The translations under genes and the position numbers were made by a program. A DNA stretch of 64,000 bases from Aurelia coerulea. Taxonomy: Eukaryota; Cnidaria; Scyphozoa; Semaeostomeae; Ulmaridae. Below are positions 36,150 through 46,304 of the stretch, one piece after another. The notes beneath the pieces are model-generated. The model saw only the letters and a program-made list of their open reading frames with translations. It had not been told where the DNA came from and searched no databases. Every line of letters starts with the position of its first letter. Within the stretch, counting starts at the first letter, position 1. The stretch covers positions 13,350,501 through 13,414,500 of the forward strand of contig CM076952.1 in assembly GCA_039566865.1 (NCBI GenBank), given 5' to 3'.

Positions 36150-36918
36150 ATGTATGCAGATGATACATATACTACAATAAAATCAAACAACCTTGAAAAT
36201 CTACTCGAGAATGAAAAAAGCAATGCTTTATCGATAAAAATTGGAAACGCAACCATCGTAGAGAGCACGGGGGAAAAATTACTAGAAGTCACTTTGGACA
36301 AGCAACATTCTTTCAAGACACATGCAATCTTTATGCAAGAAAGCATGTCAAAAGCTTCATGCTCTTTCACGTATTTCATACTTACTAGACACTGAAAAAC
36401 TCAAACATATCATGCGGGCTTTTATCTTATCCCAGTTCAGCTACTGCCCCTTAGTGTGGATGTTCTGTGACAGACACCTACATAGCAAGATCAACCACAT
36501 TCACAAAAAGGCACTGAGCATCGCATACAAGGATGGTGTTTCTGACTTTAATGCACTTTTGACCAGAGATAATTCTGTATCTGTCCACAAACGGAATCTG
36601 CAGTTGCTGATGACAGAGATCTTCAAAACTAAATCGAATATCGCCCCAAGCTTTATGGCTGATATTTTCATTGAGAAGAATCCCCCTTATCATCTAAGAA
36701 ACGAAAGTCTTTTACAAATGCCAAAGGCCCGGACAGTTCGGTTTGGGATAGAAAGTATTGCTTTCCTGGGATGTAAACTGTGGCATGGACTCTCAAATGA
36801 TACCAAACAGTCATTGAATATTTCCATCTTTAAAAAACGCGCAAAGGAGTGGAAGGGCGATGAGTGCAACTGCCGATTATGCAAAACTTTCGTAGCACAG
36901 GTTGGGTTCTTGAATTGA
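36150..36918 (+). pseudogene. LINE A ORF2 C-terminal part
   Basis: Begins at MYADDTYTTIKSNN, then SIKIGNATIVESTGEKLLEV; a frameshift at about 36325-36390 leads to ALSRISYLLDTEKLKHIMRA, LSQFSYCPLVWMFCDRHLHS, KRNLQLLMTEIFKTKSNIAP and the Cys-rich end CNCRLCKTFVAQVGFLN. Same family as LINE B and LINE D. Confidence 0.85.
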
Positions 36919-36939
36919 TTTTGTTTTGTATATAATCAA

Positions 36940-37130
36940 AAACTCGCCTGTAAATATGCATCATATGTATATAATGTATCATAAACTTGATGTGGAGAGG
37001 TTGGACTGCGGGGAGTGCTGGGATGTGTTTTGGCGCGCTGGGGCCTTTAGGACCTGTGTCCTCATCGGAATGTTCATTCGAAATCACACTCTGACGGGGA
37101 CACGGGTCCGGGGGGACACGGGTCAGGATT
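36940..37130 (-). repeat. PLE-terminus-like segment in LINE A 3' UTR
   Basis: Minus strand GATGAGGACACAGGTCCTAA then AGGCCCCAG matches the 3' end of the PLE copies here (GATGAAGACACAAGTCAGAA then AGGCCTCAG at 45097-45125). Flanked by LINE A 3' UTR on both sides, so it may be a solo PLE terminal fragment. Confidence 0.45.
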
Positions 37131-37190
37131 AGGTACATCTGGTTGTTTGCTGTTTTTATATAAAATGCTTTTTGTTTCTTTGTTTTTATT

Positions 37191-37238
37191 GGGGGGACTC
37201 TCTCTCTCGATTAGTTTATCTATTTAGAGAGTTCCTCC
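37191..37238 (+). promoter_or_regulatory. Conserved LINE 3' UTR hairpin (LINE A)
   Basis: GGGGGGACTCTCTCTCTCGA ... TATTTAGAGAGTTCCTCC, the same hairpin as at 21575-21614. Confidence 0.55.
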
Positions 37239-37323
37239 TTTGTCAATTGATCTCAAATACAATCTTGTAAAGTTTTCTTAATGTAATCATTATTTGTTAT
37301 GTAATTAGTTGTAATGTAGTAAT

Positions 37324-37616
37324 GTAGAATTTAAAAATTAAACGAGACTTACCCAGTAAGTTGAAGTTTGATTGTAATTCTTCTCTGTCATCAGCAGAAA
37401 CGAAGGGATCACATGAGAAGCGAGCGCGCAGGCGCAGCAAGTCATTTTTTAACGCGAGTGACTGCAGGATTGAAGGGATCACAACAGGGAGGGATAAACC
37501 CCAAATGAATGCAAATATTGGGAGGGTGTGATCCCTTCGTTCCTGCTGATGACAGAGAAGAATTACAATCAAACTTCAACTTACTGGGTATGTCTCGTTT
37601 AATTTTCAAATTCTAC
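37324..37616. mobile_element. MITE-E, 293 bp
   Basis: GTAGAATTTAAAAATTAAAC at the left and its inverse at the right (ending TTCAAATTCTAC), with about 90 bp of near-perfect inverted homology including TTACTGGGTA/ACCCAGTAAG and TCTGTCATCAGCAG. It inserts at the end of LINE A. Confidence 0.8.
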
Positions 37617-37997
37617 TCTGTCATCAGCTACGTCACTATGGGATCACATGAGACTTTGAAGCCCTGCAGTCATGAGCATACACAAAAAGAAAATCTCAAC
37701 AATTTTCTCAAAACCATAACATAACATACGGTTAAATATTGTCCATGCTCAGAATGTAATAAGTTTACAAACAATCGTTCTATTCAAGTAAATTTCTCTA
37801 AGACCTGTATAAAAGAAGGTCGGATGCAAAAAAGACAAGATATTTAGCACACTGAGGCCTTTCTGACTTGTGTCTTCATCAGAGTGTGACTTACAAAACT
37901 AAAGTGATTCTAAAGTTACGTTATGGGTATACATATACTGTGATTCAATTAACAGATGGATTAACAATTTCCTGAAAAAATGTTTTCTAAGTTTTCA

Positions 37998-38273
37998 CTA
38001 ATTAAGTGTTGCATGTCCGGCTTTTATCAACTTTTCTTCGTGGGAAAGTAACTGTCTAGGATCTTTCAACTGCATGAAAGCGGTGATTTTGAAAAAAGGT
38101 TCTTTCAAGTTCTTATTCTTGGCGCCACAGTCGAAAACGTGTTTGGGAAATATGCACGGTGAGATTCCTGTGCGTGATTCTGAAATATGGTTGTTCATAC
38201 GTTGGCGTAAATTTGTTATCTGACCAATGTATGTTGTTCTCCCTTTACATAAATTACACGAGAGAAAGTACAC
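37998..38273 (-). pseudogene. PLE GIY-YIG endonuclease domain, minus arm
   Basis: 91 codons identical to 44702-44977: VYFLSCNLCKGRTTYIGQIT carries the GIY-YIG core as TYIGQ, followed by NLRQRMNNHISESRTGI with the conserved Arg. This domain nicks target DNA in endonuclease-positive PLEs. Preceded in the same frame by Cys-rich linker sequence. Separated from RT by a frameshift. Confidence 0.88.
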
Positions 38274-38491
38274 AACGTTTTTGCTTTTGCAAGTGACGTG
38301 ACTTCTGATTGACCAGCTTGTTCCTTTTGATGTTATGAATGAATCTACTGGCTGGAGGTATAATCTGCAAAGTTTGCACTGTTTATTGTTACATAAAGTG
38401 ATTCCTTGGGGGGCTGGGACACTTAGATGTTCTTTGGAATTAAATTTTGCGGTTGTGAGTATTGATGTGATATTCGGTGGTTGTTTGAGGG

Positions 38492-39238
38492 CTAACAGTG
38501 GTTTGCAATTATATTAATGAATTTTTGCTTCGTTGTTTGGTCCTTAAAATGTTTGAACAGTGTTGATATGGTCTTTACAACATTGTTATAAGACAGGCTT
38601 GGGTAGTAGGTTGTCACGAGAGGTATAATGTCCTTCTTTGTTGGTTCTGGCGCTGGGCCTTGAAGTTTTGCTCGATGGAACGCTTGCTTTATCAAATTTG
38701 TTGGGTAATTACAGTCGAGTAACCAGTGTTCTAGTTCACGTAAACGAAAATCCAAGAGCAGGGGATCGGAGACGAAAACTACGATTCTTTTAGCGAGATT
38801 GAAGGGAATGGTGTTTTTTATATGGTTTGGATGGGCGCTTGTAAAGTTTAAGTATTTGTGTGGGTTAGTTGGTTTATAGAAGATGTCGGTGCTGATTCTT
38901 GTTCCATTATGGAGAAGTATTTTGATATCTAAGAAGTTCAACGATTCAACATTATCTGCGTTCTTTTTACCCTTTTCCATGGTGAATTTTATGGACGGGT
39001 TGAGTTCGTTTAAAGCTTGTTGTAACAAAATCGGGTCTAAATCTTCAGGCAAAGCAATAAAACCGTCGTCCATGTAACGGAAGTAGTTCGTTTCTATGTA
39101 TTTACAAATCTGATGGCTGAAATATTTTGGTAGAACAGCTGGAAACAGTAATGTTTCTTCCAAAAATCCGACGGTAAGGCATGCATATGATGGTGCGAAC
39201 TTTGTACCCATAGCAGTTCCTTTTACTTGTTTGTACAC
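38492..39238 (-). pseudogene. PLE reverse transcriptase, palm to thumb, minus arm
   Basis: Starts in KQVKGTAMGTKFAPSYACLT, then the catalytic box YFRYMDDGFIALPED, then LNFLDIKILLHNGTRISTDI, FYKPTNPHKYLNF and a basic C-terminal stretch. The frame is open upstream to the FB-2 junction. These motifs are specific to Penelope-like RTs, which are related to telomerase (established knowledge). Confidence 0.9.
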
Positions 39239-39564
39239 GACATCATCGAAAAGAAAATTATTATTTACAAGAACAAATTTTACGGATTCGAGTATAAAAG
39301 CGTCAGAGAAACGATCCAGGATTAAGGTGCGCTTTTTCGTAATCCAAAATTTTATGGCTTCAAGTCCAAGTTCGTGGGGTATGCTCGTATAAAGACTTAC
39401 GACGTCATATGAGTAAAGGGAAGAGTTCGATTCAAAATCCTGCGGGAGCTTGCGAATAAAATCCCAATCATCTTTAATGTACGTTTTTAATGTCGTGACG
39501 ATAGGTTTTAAGACAGTGTCCAGGAATATGGGGCGCCATTCCCGTCAAAATTGCTTTTCGATTT

Positions 39565-39860
39565 CCTTGGTCTATGAATTAATTTATGTGGTCTATGAAT
39601 TAATTTATATGGTGTATGAATTAATTTATATGGTGTATGAATTAATTTATATGGTCTATAAATTAATTTCTATGGTCTATGAATTAATTTATATGGTCAT
39701 TGAATTAATTTATATGGTCATTAGATGAATTAATTTATATGGTCTATGAATTAATTTATATGGTCTATGAATTAATTTATATGGTCATTAGATGAATTAA
39801 TTTATATGGTCATTGAATTAATTTATATGGTCATTAGATTAATTTATATGGTCATTAAAT
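39565..39860 (+). repeat. 21-bp tandem array, left arm of FB-2
   Basis: About a dozen units of GAATTAATTTATATGGTCTA plus one base, with variants having GTGTAT or GTCATT. Period 21 accounts for the repeated seven-residue open frames. Confidence 0.95.
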
Positions 39861-40689
39861 TCATATGGTCTTTGAATTAACTTTTGTGGTCTTTCATTTT
39901 GCATGGCTATTTACTCAATTTGCCGTCATTTGCCTTGGTTAATTTTTTAGGTCATTTGTATTGTTTTTTTGCGAAGTTGTCAACATCCAAGGAAGGGAAA
40001 GGTGCATGACCAAAGGTGCATGACCAAAAGCGTACGGTCCGTAAATCTGTCAACTTCCCACATTCAAAGAGTAAACTGATGGGGGAGGGGGCATGAAAGT
40101 ATGAACATTTAAATGTGTACTTTAAAGATTCCCCCTTAATTTCTCGTAGGTCTCGGCCCCTATCTTCTACGTACAAAACTAGAGACTCATTTGTCATATC
40201 ACTCGACTCGAGTAATATTACTCTAAAGAGCCTTGTTTCGTTTTAAAGCTACAATTTTTCATAAAATACTTTGCTCTGAATTTTACTACAAATTTTTACA
40301 ACGGTTTGGGCTCAATTCTTTTACTAAAAGTTTCTTGCAGAGTTTCTTAAATTCAAGGTCTGCTTTTTGAACCAAGAATACAATAAAGAGCCAAGTCAAT
40401 TGCAAAAATTGCACTTTGTTCTGATTAAAAACGCATCACAAACCATAGCTAAAAATGGAAAAGTTTCGTAACTTTGAATTGTTATTATTCCAGACCACTT
40501 GGAAAGGAAAGGAAACTTGGAAAGGAAACTTTCCTTCTCAAGTGGTCTGGGACACAGGCTAATTGGCATCTGATCGCTTCTGGTAGAGTTTCTTAATTTT
40601 CTGCGAGAAGCTACTGCAGTTTCTTAAATGTAGTTTCTCATGAAAACAAATTAGTGTATTTCTGCTTTCATGCTTTGCTTTATTACTCA

Positions 40690-40960
40690 TACCCTGTGGC
40701 CCGGGGGGGGGGATATTTTGGGTACCGGGACGTGCCATCAGGAAGTGTATAGATTTTCACACTTTTTCGGAAAATTGGTATCAGGGGGTATACTTTTCGG
40801 AAAATTGGCATCAGGGGGTATACTTTTTCGGAAAATTGGTACAAGGTCGGGTATACTTTTTCGGAAAATTGCTATAAGGAACGGGTATGTTTTTGAAGCT
40901 TCCATAGCTCGTCCCCGACCAAAACCTGGTCAAGTACCCCCCCCCGGGCCATGTGGGTAC
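40690..40960. mobile_element. MITE-F with G-run ends, inside FB-2
   Basis: Left TACCCTGTGGCCCGGGGGGG and right CCCCCCCGGGCCATGTGGGTA are inverted. Inside are three to four ~30-bp units containing TACTTTTTCGGAAAATTGG. A relative lies at 51195-51430. Confidence 0.65.
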
Positions 40961-41579
40961 CAGAGCAAACAAAAATGAAAAATTGAAAAACAATTCCTTT
41001 CCTACATTTTCAAGGCTCTGTTACCCAGGGTATGTTATTCATTACCACTTGATCAACGCATAGATAGAGAGGGGCTTCCTCATAACGCAGGCTACAAAAT
41101 GTTCTACAAAAGGAGATCCCCCACTGAAAATTGCTAGGTAGATCTTCTTGATTGCTTTTGCTGCAAGAATTGGTGGTACAAATTTCAAAGCCAAGTATCT
41201 CATGCAAAAATGAGTAGCTTCGAACGAAACAAGTCTCTTTAAGGTAATATTACTCAGGTTTCTTAATTTTTTATGATCTGATGCTAAGTTTATGAAGAAA
41301 ATATGCGTTGGAGTTGGGAAATGTGAGAAATTAAAGGGAAAATGATCCATAAAGTACCATGAACATTTTCCAGACTTTCATACCCCCCCCCCCCCATCAG
41401 TTTACTCTTTGAATGTGGGAAGTTGACAGATTTACGGACCGTACGTTTTTGGTCATGCACCTTTCCCTTCCTTGGATGTTGACAACTTCGCAAAAAAACA
41501 ATACACATGACCTAAAAAATTAACCAAGGCAAATGACGGCAAATTGAGTAAATAGCCATGCAAAATGAAAGACCACAAA

Positions 41580-41828
41580 AGTTAATTCAAAGACCATATG
41601 AATTTAATGACCATATAAATTAATCTAATGACCATATAAATTAATTCAATGACCATATAAATTAATTCATCTAATGACCATATAAATTAATTCAATGACC
41701 ATATAAATTAATTCATAGACCATATAAATTAATTTATAGACCATATAAATTAATTCATACACCATATAAATTAATTCATACACCATATAAATTAATTCAT
41801 AGACCACATAAATTAATTCATAGACCAA
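41580..41828 (-). repeat. 21-bp tandem array, right arm of FB-2
   Basis: Inverted partner of the left array, somewhat shorter, with the same variant units in partly the same order. Confidence 0.95.
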
Positions 41829-41837
41829 GGACAGGAA

Positions 41838-42501
41838 CTCGCTAAGTTTTTGAGTTGGAGATACTGGCCCGGCTATAATTGGCCTGCCTTTCAAATCTTC
41901 AGGTGGCGAAATCTCGATGAAGTCAAGGTCAGATGACGCAATATGACTAATAATCTGTTCGTTCTTGTGAATCTTTGGCAAAACGTAAAAGTTGCTTGTT
42001 TTCCATTCAAAATTTATTATAAAGTCTTGTTCTTTCTTTGTTAACGAATCTTCGTGTTTATTAACGAGTTTTTTCAAATTAGTCATAACTATTTTATCTT
42101 CGTTGTTTGATACAGTCTCGTATGTTTGGGTTGTTAAATGGTCTTTAAGAACCAGTTTATCGCGATAAAACGACCTGTCTATTAAAACAAAATTGCCACT
42201 TTTATCTGCTTTCTTAATAATGATTTCATCATTTTCCGTAAGTTCCTTTAGTGCAGTTCTTTCTTCCTCTGTTAGGTTGTCTTTCACTTGTTTTTGATCT
42301 GGTTGTAGAATTTCAATTAAATTGCAAATGTTATTTACTTCTTGGTTTTGTGTGAAAATTGGTCGTTTTGATTTATTTCTATGTATTGATTCATCATTAT
42401 AATCTTGGTCCCAGAAAATGTCTCTGATTTTCATTTTTCTGGTGAAGTCCTTCAAATCACTCTTAAAATCTTTTCTTGGTGCAGTTACCGGTGCGAATTT
42501 T
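41838..42501 (-). pseudogene. PLE N-terminal region, minus arm
   Basis: Identical to the first part of the plus arm: MKIRDIFWDQDYNDESIHRN, NLTEEERTALKELTENDEII, KKADKSGNFVLIDRSFYRDK, WKTSNFYVLPKIHKN and KGRPIIAGPVSPTQKLSEFL, the RT fingers. Broken at 41832-41837 by FB-2; the repetitive residues that would follow are the translated 21-bp repeats, not PLE. Confidence 0.9.
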
Positions 42502-42502
42502 G

Positions 42503-42821
42503 AATTCTAAAGTTTAGAGATTTTATGAGCATGGAATCTCCTCAACGCAGTCAACAACCACCACCCAGACACATGCAACAACACAACTCTGTCACCCCTC
42601 GAGAACAGCATGCAACGAGCCAAACAAACACCAGCAACTTTGCTTCAGTACGCCCAAGACAGCCACCTCAAACATCTCAACCATACTTTGTCCAGAACCA
42701 GCCGCAAAAAAACTACTTCAGCCACCAACAACCACAACCCCCTCGACTGCTTCTTCAAAACTCATCAATTTATCCTCCTTCTCCCTGGCAACACGACACA
42801 TCTCGCTACTAACTAAGGGAC
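42503..42821 (+). other. Spacer of the PLE palindrome, PLE 5' coding on one side
   Basis: Non-repeated 319 bp between the two arms. On the plus strand the PLE frame stays open through it: SSKLINLSSFSLATRHISLL then TKGPKFAPV, resembling the N-terminal motif of PLE proteins. So the plus arm extends further 5' than the minus arm. A Gln/Pro-rich frame (42525-42812) in another register is probably not a gene. Confidence 0.6.
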
Positions 42822-42868
42822 CAAAATTCGCACCGGTAACTGCACCAAGAAAAGATTTTAAGAGTGAT

Positions 42869-43672
42869 TTGAAGGACTTCACCAGAAAAATGAAAATCAG
42901 AGACATTTTCTGGGACCAAGATTATAATGATGAATCAATACATAGAAATAAATCAAAACGACCAATTTTCACACAAAACCAAGAAGTAAATAACATTTGC
43001 AATTTAATTGAAATTCTACAACCAGATCAAAAACAAGTGAAAGACAACCTAACAGAGGAAGAAAGAACTGCACTAAAGGAACTTACGGAAAATGATGAAA
43101 TCATTATTAAGAAAGCAGATAAAAGTGGCAATTTTGTTTTAATAGACAGGTCGTTTTATCGCGATAAACTGGTTCTTAAAGACCATTTAACAACCCAAAC
43201 ATACGAGACTGTATCAAACAACGAAGATAAAATAGTTATGACTAATTTGAAAAAACTCGTTAATAAACACGAAGATTCGTTAACAAAGAAAGAACAAGAC
43301 TTTATAATAAATTTTGAATGGAAAACAAGCAACTTTTACGTTTTGCCAAAGATTCACAAGAACGAACAGATTATTAGTCATATTGCGTCATCTGACCTTG
43401 ACTTCATCGAGATTTCGCCACCTGAAGATTTGAAAGGCAGGCCAATTATAGCCGGGCCAGTATCTCCAACTCAAAAACTTAGCGAGTTCCTGGACACTGT
43501 CTTAAAACCTATCGTCACGACATTAAAAACGTACATTAAAGATGATTGGGATTTTATTCGCAAGCTCCCGCAGGATTTTGAATCGAACTCTTCCCTTTAC
43601 TCATATGACGTCGTAAGTCTTAAAATTTTGGATTACGAAAAAGCGCACCTTGATCCTGGATCGTTTCTCTGA
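42869..43672 (+). pseudogene. PLE N-terminal region and RT fingers, plus arm
   Basis: About 267 codons, open further upstream into the spacer. Contains KADKSGNFVLIDRSFYRDKL, WKTSNFYVLPKIHKN, KGRPIIAGPVSPTQKLSEFL, VTTLKTYIKDDWDFIRKLPQ and SSLYSYDVVSL, the RT segment with the first catalytic Asp. Here 38 bp are missing relative to the minus arm, so the frame shifts and stops at 43672. Confidence 0.9.
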
Positions 43673-44483
43673 CGCTTTTATACTCGAATCCGTAAAATTT
43701 GTTCTTGTAAATAATAATTTTCTTTTCGATGATGTCGTGTACAAACAAGTAAAAGGAACTGCTATGGGTACAAAGTTCGCACCATCATATGCATGCCTTA
43801 CCGTCGGATTTTTGGAAGAAACATTACTGTTTCCAGCTGTTCTACCAAAATATTTCAGCCATCAGATTTGTAAATACATAGAAACGAACTACTTCCGTTA
43901 CATGGACGACGGTTTTATTGCTTTGCCTGAAGATTTAGACCCGATTTTGTTACAACAAGCTTTAAACGAACTCAACCCGTCCATAAAATTCACCATGGAA
44001 AAGGGTAAAAAGAACGCAGATAATGTTGAATCGTTGAACTTCTTAGATATCAAAATACTTCTCCATAATGGAACAAGAATCAGCACCGACATCTTCTATA
44101 AACCAACTAACCCACACAAATACTTAAACTTTACAAGCGCCCATCCAAACCATATAAAAAACACCATTCCCTTCAATCTCGCTAAAAGAATCGTAGTTTT
44201 CGTCTCCGATCCCCTGCTCTTGGATTTTCGTTTACGTGAACTAGAACACTGGTTACTCGACTGTAATTACCCAACAAATTTGATAAAGCAAGCGTTCCAT
44301 CGAGCAAAACTTCAAGGCCCAGCGCCAGAACCAACAAAGAAGGACATTATACCTCTCGTGACAACCTACTACCCAAGCCTGTCTTATAACAATGTTGTAA
44401 AGACCATATCAACACTGTTCAAACATTTTAAGGACCAAACAACGAAGCAAAAATTCATTAATATAATTGCAAACCACTGTTAG
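43650..44483 (+). pseudogene. PLE RT palm and thumb, plus arm
   Basis: ILDRFSDAFILESVKFVLVN, VYKQVKGTAMGTKFAPSYAC, YFRYMDDGFIALPED (catalytic Asp pair at about residues 83-84) and the thumb. Ends NIIANHC at a frameshift; sequence in the next frame (LLALKQPPNITSILTTAKFN) continues naturally toward the GIY-YIG domain. Confidence 0.9.
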
Positions 44484-44701
44484 CCCTCAAACAACCACCG
44501 AATATCACATCAATACTCACAACCGCAAAATTTAATTCCAAAGAACATCTAAGTGTCCCAGCCCCCCAAGGAATCACTTTATGTAACAATAAACAGTGCA
44601 AACTTTGCAGATTATACCTCCAGCCAGTAGATTCATTCATAACATCAAAAGGAACAAGCTGGTCAATCAGAAGTCACGTCACTTGCAAAAGCAAAAACGT
44701 T

Positions 44702-44977
44702 GTGTACTTTCTCTCGTGTAATTTATGTAAAGGGAGAACAACATACATTGGTCAGATAACAAATTTACGCCAACGTATGAACAACCATATTTCAGAATCA
44801 CGCACAGGAATCTCACCGTGCATATTTCCCAAACACGTTTTCGACTGTGGCGCCAAGAATAAGAACTTGAAAGAACCTTTTTTCAAAATCACCGCTTTCA
44901 TGCAGTTGAAAGATCCTAGACAGTTACTTTCCCACGAAGAAAAGTTGATAAAAGCCGGACATGCAACACTTAATTAG
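44702..44977 (+). pseudogene. PLE GIY-YIG endonuclease domain, plus arm
   Basis: 91 codons, identical to the minus-arm copy. The frame is open upstream through CKLCRLYLQPVDSFITSK and WSIRSHVTCKSKNV, a CxxC-containing linker. GIY-YIG nuclease core TYIGQ with downstream Arg and Glu-containing segments. Confidence 0.9.
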
Positions 44978-45171
44978 TGAAAACTTAGAAAACATTTTTT
45001 CAGGAAATTGTTAATCCATCTGTTAATTGAATCACAGTATATGTATACCCATAACGTAACTTTAGAATCACTTTAGTTTTGTAAGTCACACTCTGATGAA
45101 GACACAAGTCAGAAAGGCCTCAGTGTGCTAAATATCTTGTCTTTTTTGCATCCGACCTTCTTTTATACAAT

Positions 45172-45513
45172 TTATTCGTACAACTTTCTACCAATATTCT
45201 CTAAGACCTTATGTCCATAGTTTTCCTTGATAATGTTCTTATCATAAAACTTTCCAAAAGTGGTGCAATTAGACCATCCAGCTGTATTCATTATTTCTAC
45301 CAAGCTCAAACCAGCAGAAGCAGATGCAGACCTACAACCATGAGCTGTGAACTTTTCCGTATCTATTCCAGAAGCTTTAAGTGTTGCTTTTACCCACCGC
45401 CTGATTGTATCTTTACTGACTGGTTTGAAAGGTTTCTGAAAACTTATCAGTAATTGGGTGTTTCCTTCTCGTAATGTGGAAGTTCTGAGTAAATATTCTT
45501 TGAAAAGGCGCAT
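45172..45513 (-). pseudogene. DIRS tyrosine recombinase, C-terminal part
   Basis: Remaining catalytic residues: HxxR in FTAHGCRSASASAGLSL, the following Trp in MNTAGWSNCTTFGKFYDKNI, whose Tyr is the nucleophile candidate. Ends shortly before the PLE boundary, so the usual 3' terminal repeats of DIRS are missing. Confidence 0.9.
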
Positions 45514-45551
45514 AATGCAAAGATCTGGATCACTGGGATATGCCAGCAGCT

Positions 45552-46304
45552 CTAAAGGCTTGATATGCCGACCTGGTTTTGTAGTTTCAATGTATCTTTT
45601 ATTGTAATTCTAATCATATTGGGCAATTGTTGTATGTGTGAAGTGTCAATCTTATGAATAGTTTGGCAACGTTGACCTGTCAATATACATTGCAATGAGG
45701 TCAGTTTCAAAGACATTTCTTTGAGGCTCAATTTTTCCAATGGAGCTAGCTTTTTCAAATAGACCAACAAAGTATTCACATCCCAGATGGAGGAATATTT
45801 TGGCAAACTCGGTCTCAACTCAAAGATACCTTTCAGAAATCGTTTAATCATAGGATGCTCTCCTATAGGAACATGCCCCAAAGTTACAATAGAAGACAAG
45901 GCAGATCTTGCCGTATTAATAGCACTATACCCAAGACCCGTGTGAAACAATTGGGTTAGAAACTCCATGACCTGTTCTACACTTGGTTGATACACATTGA
46001 TATCATGGTCATGGCAAAACGTAGCCCATCTATGAAGATAGGAATCATACTGTTTTAGGGTACCTGGTCTCCAGGAAGCTAATAAGATATCCTGAGCTGG
46101 TTTCGATAGCGATGATGATGTCACTTTACCCCTGATAAGTGACATACAATCAGACGAAGTTTCTCGTGCAACGGATGAACAGTTTTGCTGTCTGTTGCTA
46201 GACGAAGTAGTGACTAGCTGGGCTGTAGAATTACAGGAGATCCTACCATCATTGCCATTGCCTTCGTGTACCACGCTTGTGTTGGCCAGTGAGGAAGTAT
46301 GCAT
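45552..46304 (-). pseudogene. DIRS tyrosine recombinase, N-terminal part
   Basis: SAM-like core-binding domain (LLASWRPGTLKQYDSYLHRW, FLTQLFHTGLGYSAINTARS) and the start of the catalytic domain with the first Arg in LTGQRCQTIHKI. A frameshift near 45545 moves the rest to another frame. The recombinase would integrate the circular cDNA. Confidence 0.88.

Larger units (their letters stand above)
32470..37323 (+). mobile_element. CR1-like LINE A, split by a MITE and by an L2-like LINE
   Basis: Fragments in order: endonuclease end MVDHYLVYGIRKIDAQRLK (about 32510); linker up to 32861; MITE-D; linker resumes with KVTKAMRDALQSYYLGIIDE and NPKRMWKTVNKLLNRDTRSV (33806-33950); RT palm with FSRILENIVHDQMFEFLQPI (34370) and FDTINHAILLKK in shifted frames; L2-like LINE insertion; then SCLGPLIFIIYLNDF, MYADDTY and the C-terminus to 36918; 3' UTR with the conserved hairpin to about 37323. 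Many stops. Confidence 0.8.
39527..41831. mobile_element. Foldback-type element FB-2 in the PLE minus arm
   Basis: Inserted into the PLE RT frame with a clear 6-bp target duplication CAGGAA (39521-39526 and 41832-41837); the uninterrupted plus arm has a single CAGGAA. Long inverted repeats (about 39564-40095 and 41380-41831) begin TCCTTGGTCTATGAATTAAT and consist of a 21-bp tandem array followed by non-repetitive sequence (GCAAATGACGGCAAATTGAG and partners). The left end has 37 bp outside the inverted repeat. The 1.3-kb interior has an AGTTTCTTAA-rich stretch and a MITE. No transposase gene. Same design as FB-1 but unrelated tandem unit. Confidence 0.88.
37806..42502 (-). mobile_element. Penelope-like element, minus arm of a palindrome
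   Basis: Inverted copy of 42822-45169, virtually identical in sequence. Reading on the minus strand: N-terminal region (42455 to about 41838), RT, and GIY-YIG domain down to 37998, then a shared 3' end. It is interrupted at 39527-41831 by foldback element FB-2, whose removal would join the RT frame. It keeps 38 bp that the plus arm has lost. It shares with the plus arm the frameshift between RT and GIY-YIG. Confidence 0.9.
42822..45169 (+). mobile_element. Penelope-like element, plus arm of a palindrome
   Basis: Carries N-terminal region, RT, Cys-rich linker and GIY-YIG domain. It has a 38-bp deletion in the RT (at about 43622) and a frameshift at about 44463-44480 before the GIY-YIG part. 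The 3' end contains CACACTCTGATGAAGACACA...AGTGTG (45089-45127), able to form a hairpin. A DIRS-like element starts immediately after it at 45172. Confidence 0.92.

Noticed and set aside
38883..39077. Frames antisense to the PLE RT, repeated at 43898-44092 and 44458-44640
   Set aside because: Shadow frames; they are identical only because the two PLE arms are identical.
39527..41831. FB-2 as an extension of the PLE palindrome
   Set aside because: The plus arm lacks it and has a single CAGGAA, so it is a later insertion, not part of the PLE.
42525..42812. Gln/Pro-rich 95-residue frame as an independent gene
   Set aside because: The PLE coding frame overlaps it in a different register with recognisable PLE motifs; the Gln/Pro bias is a by-product.
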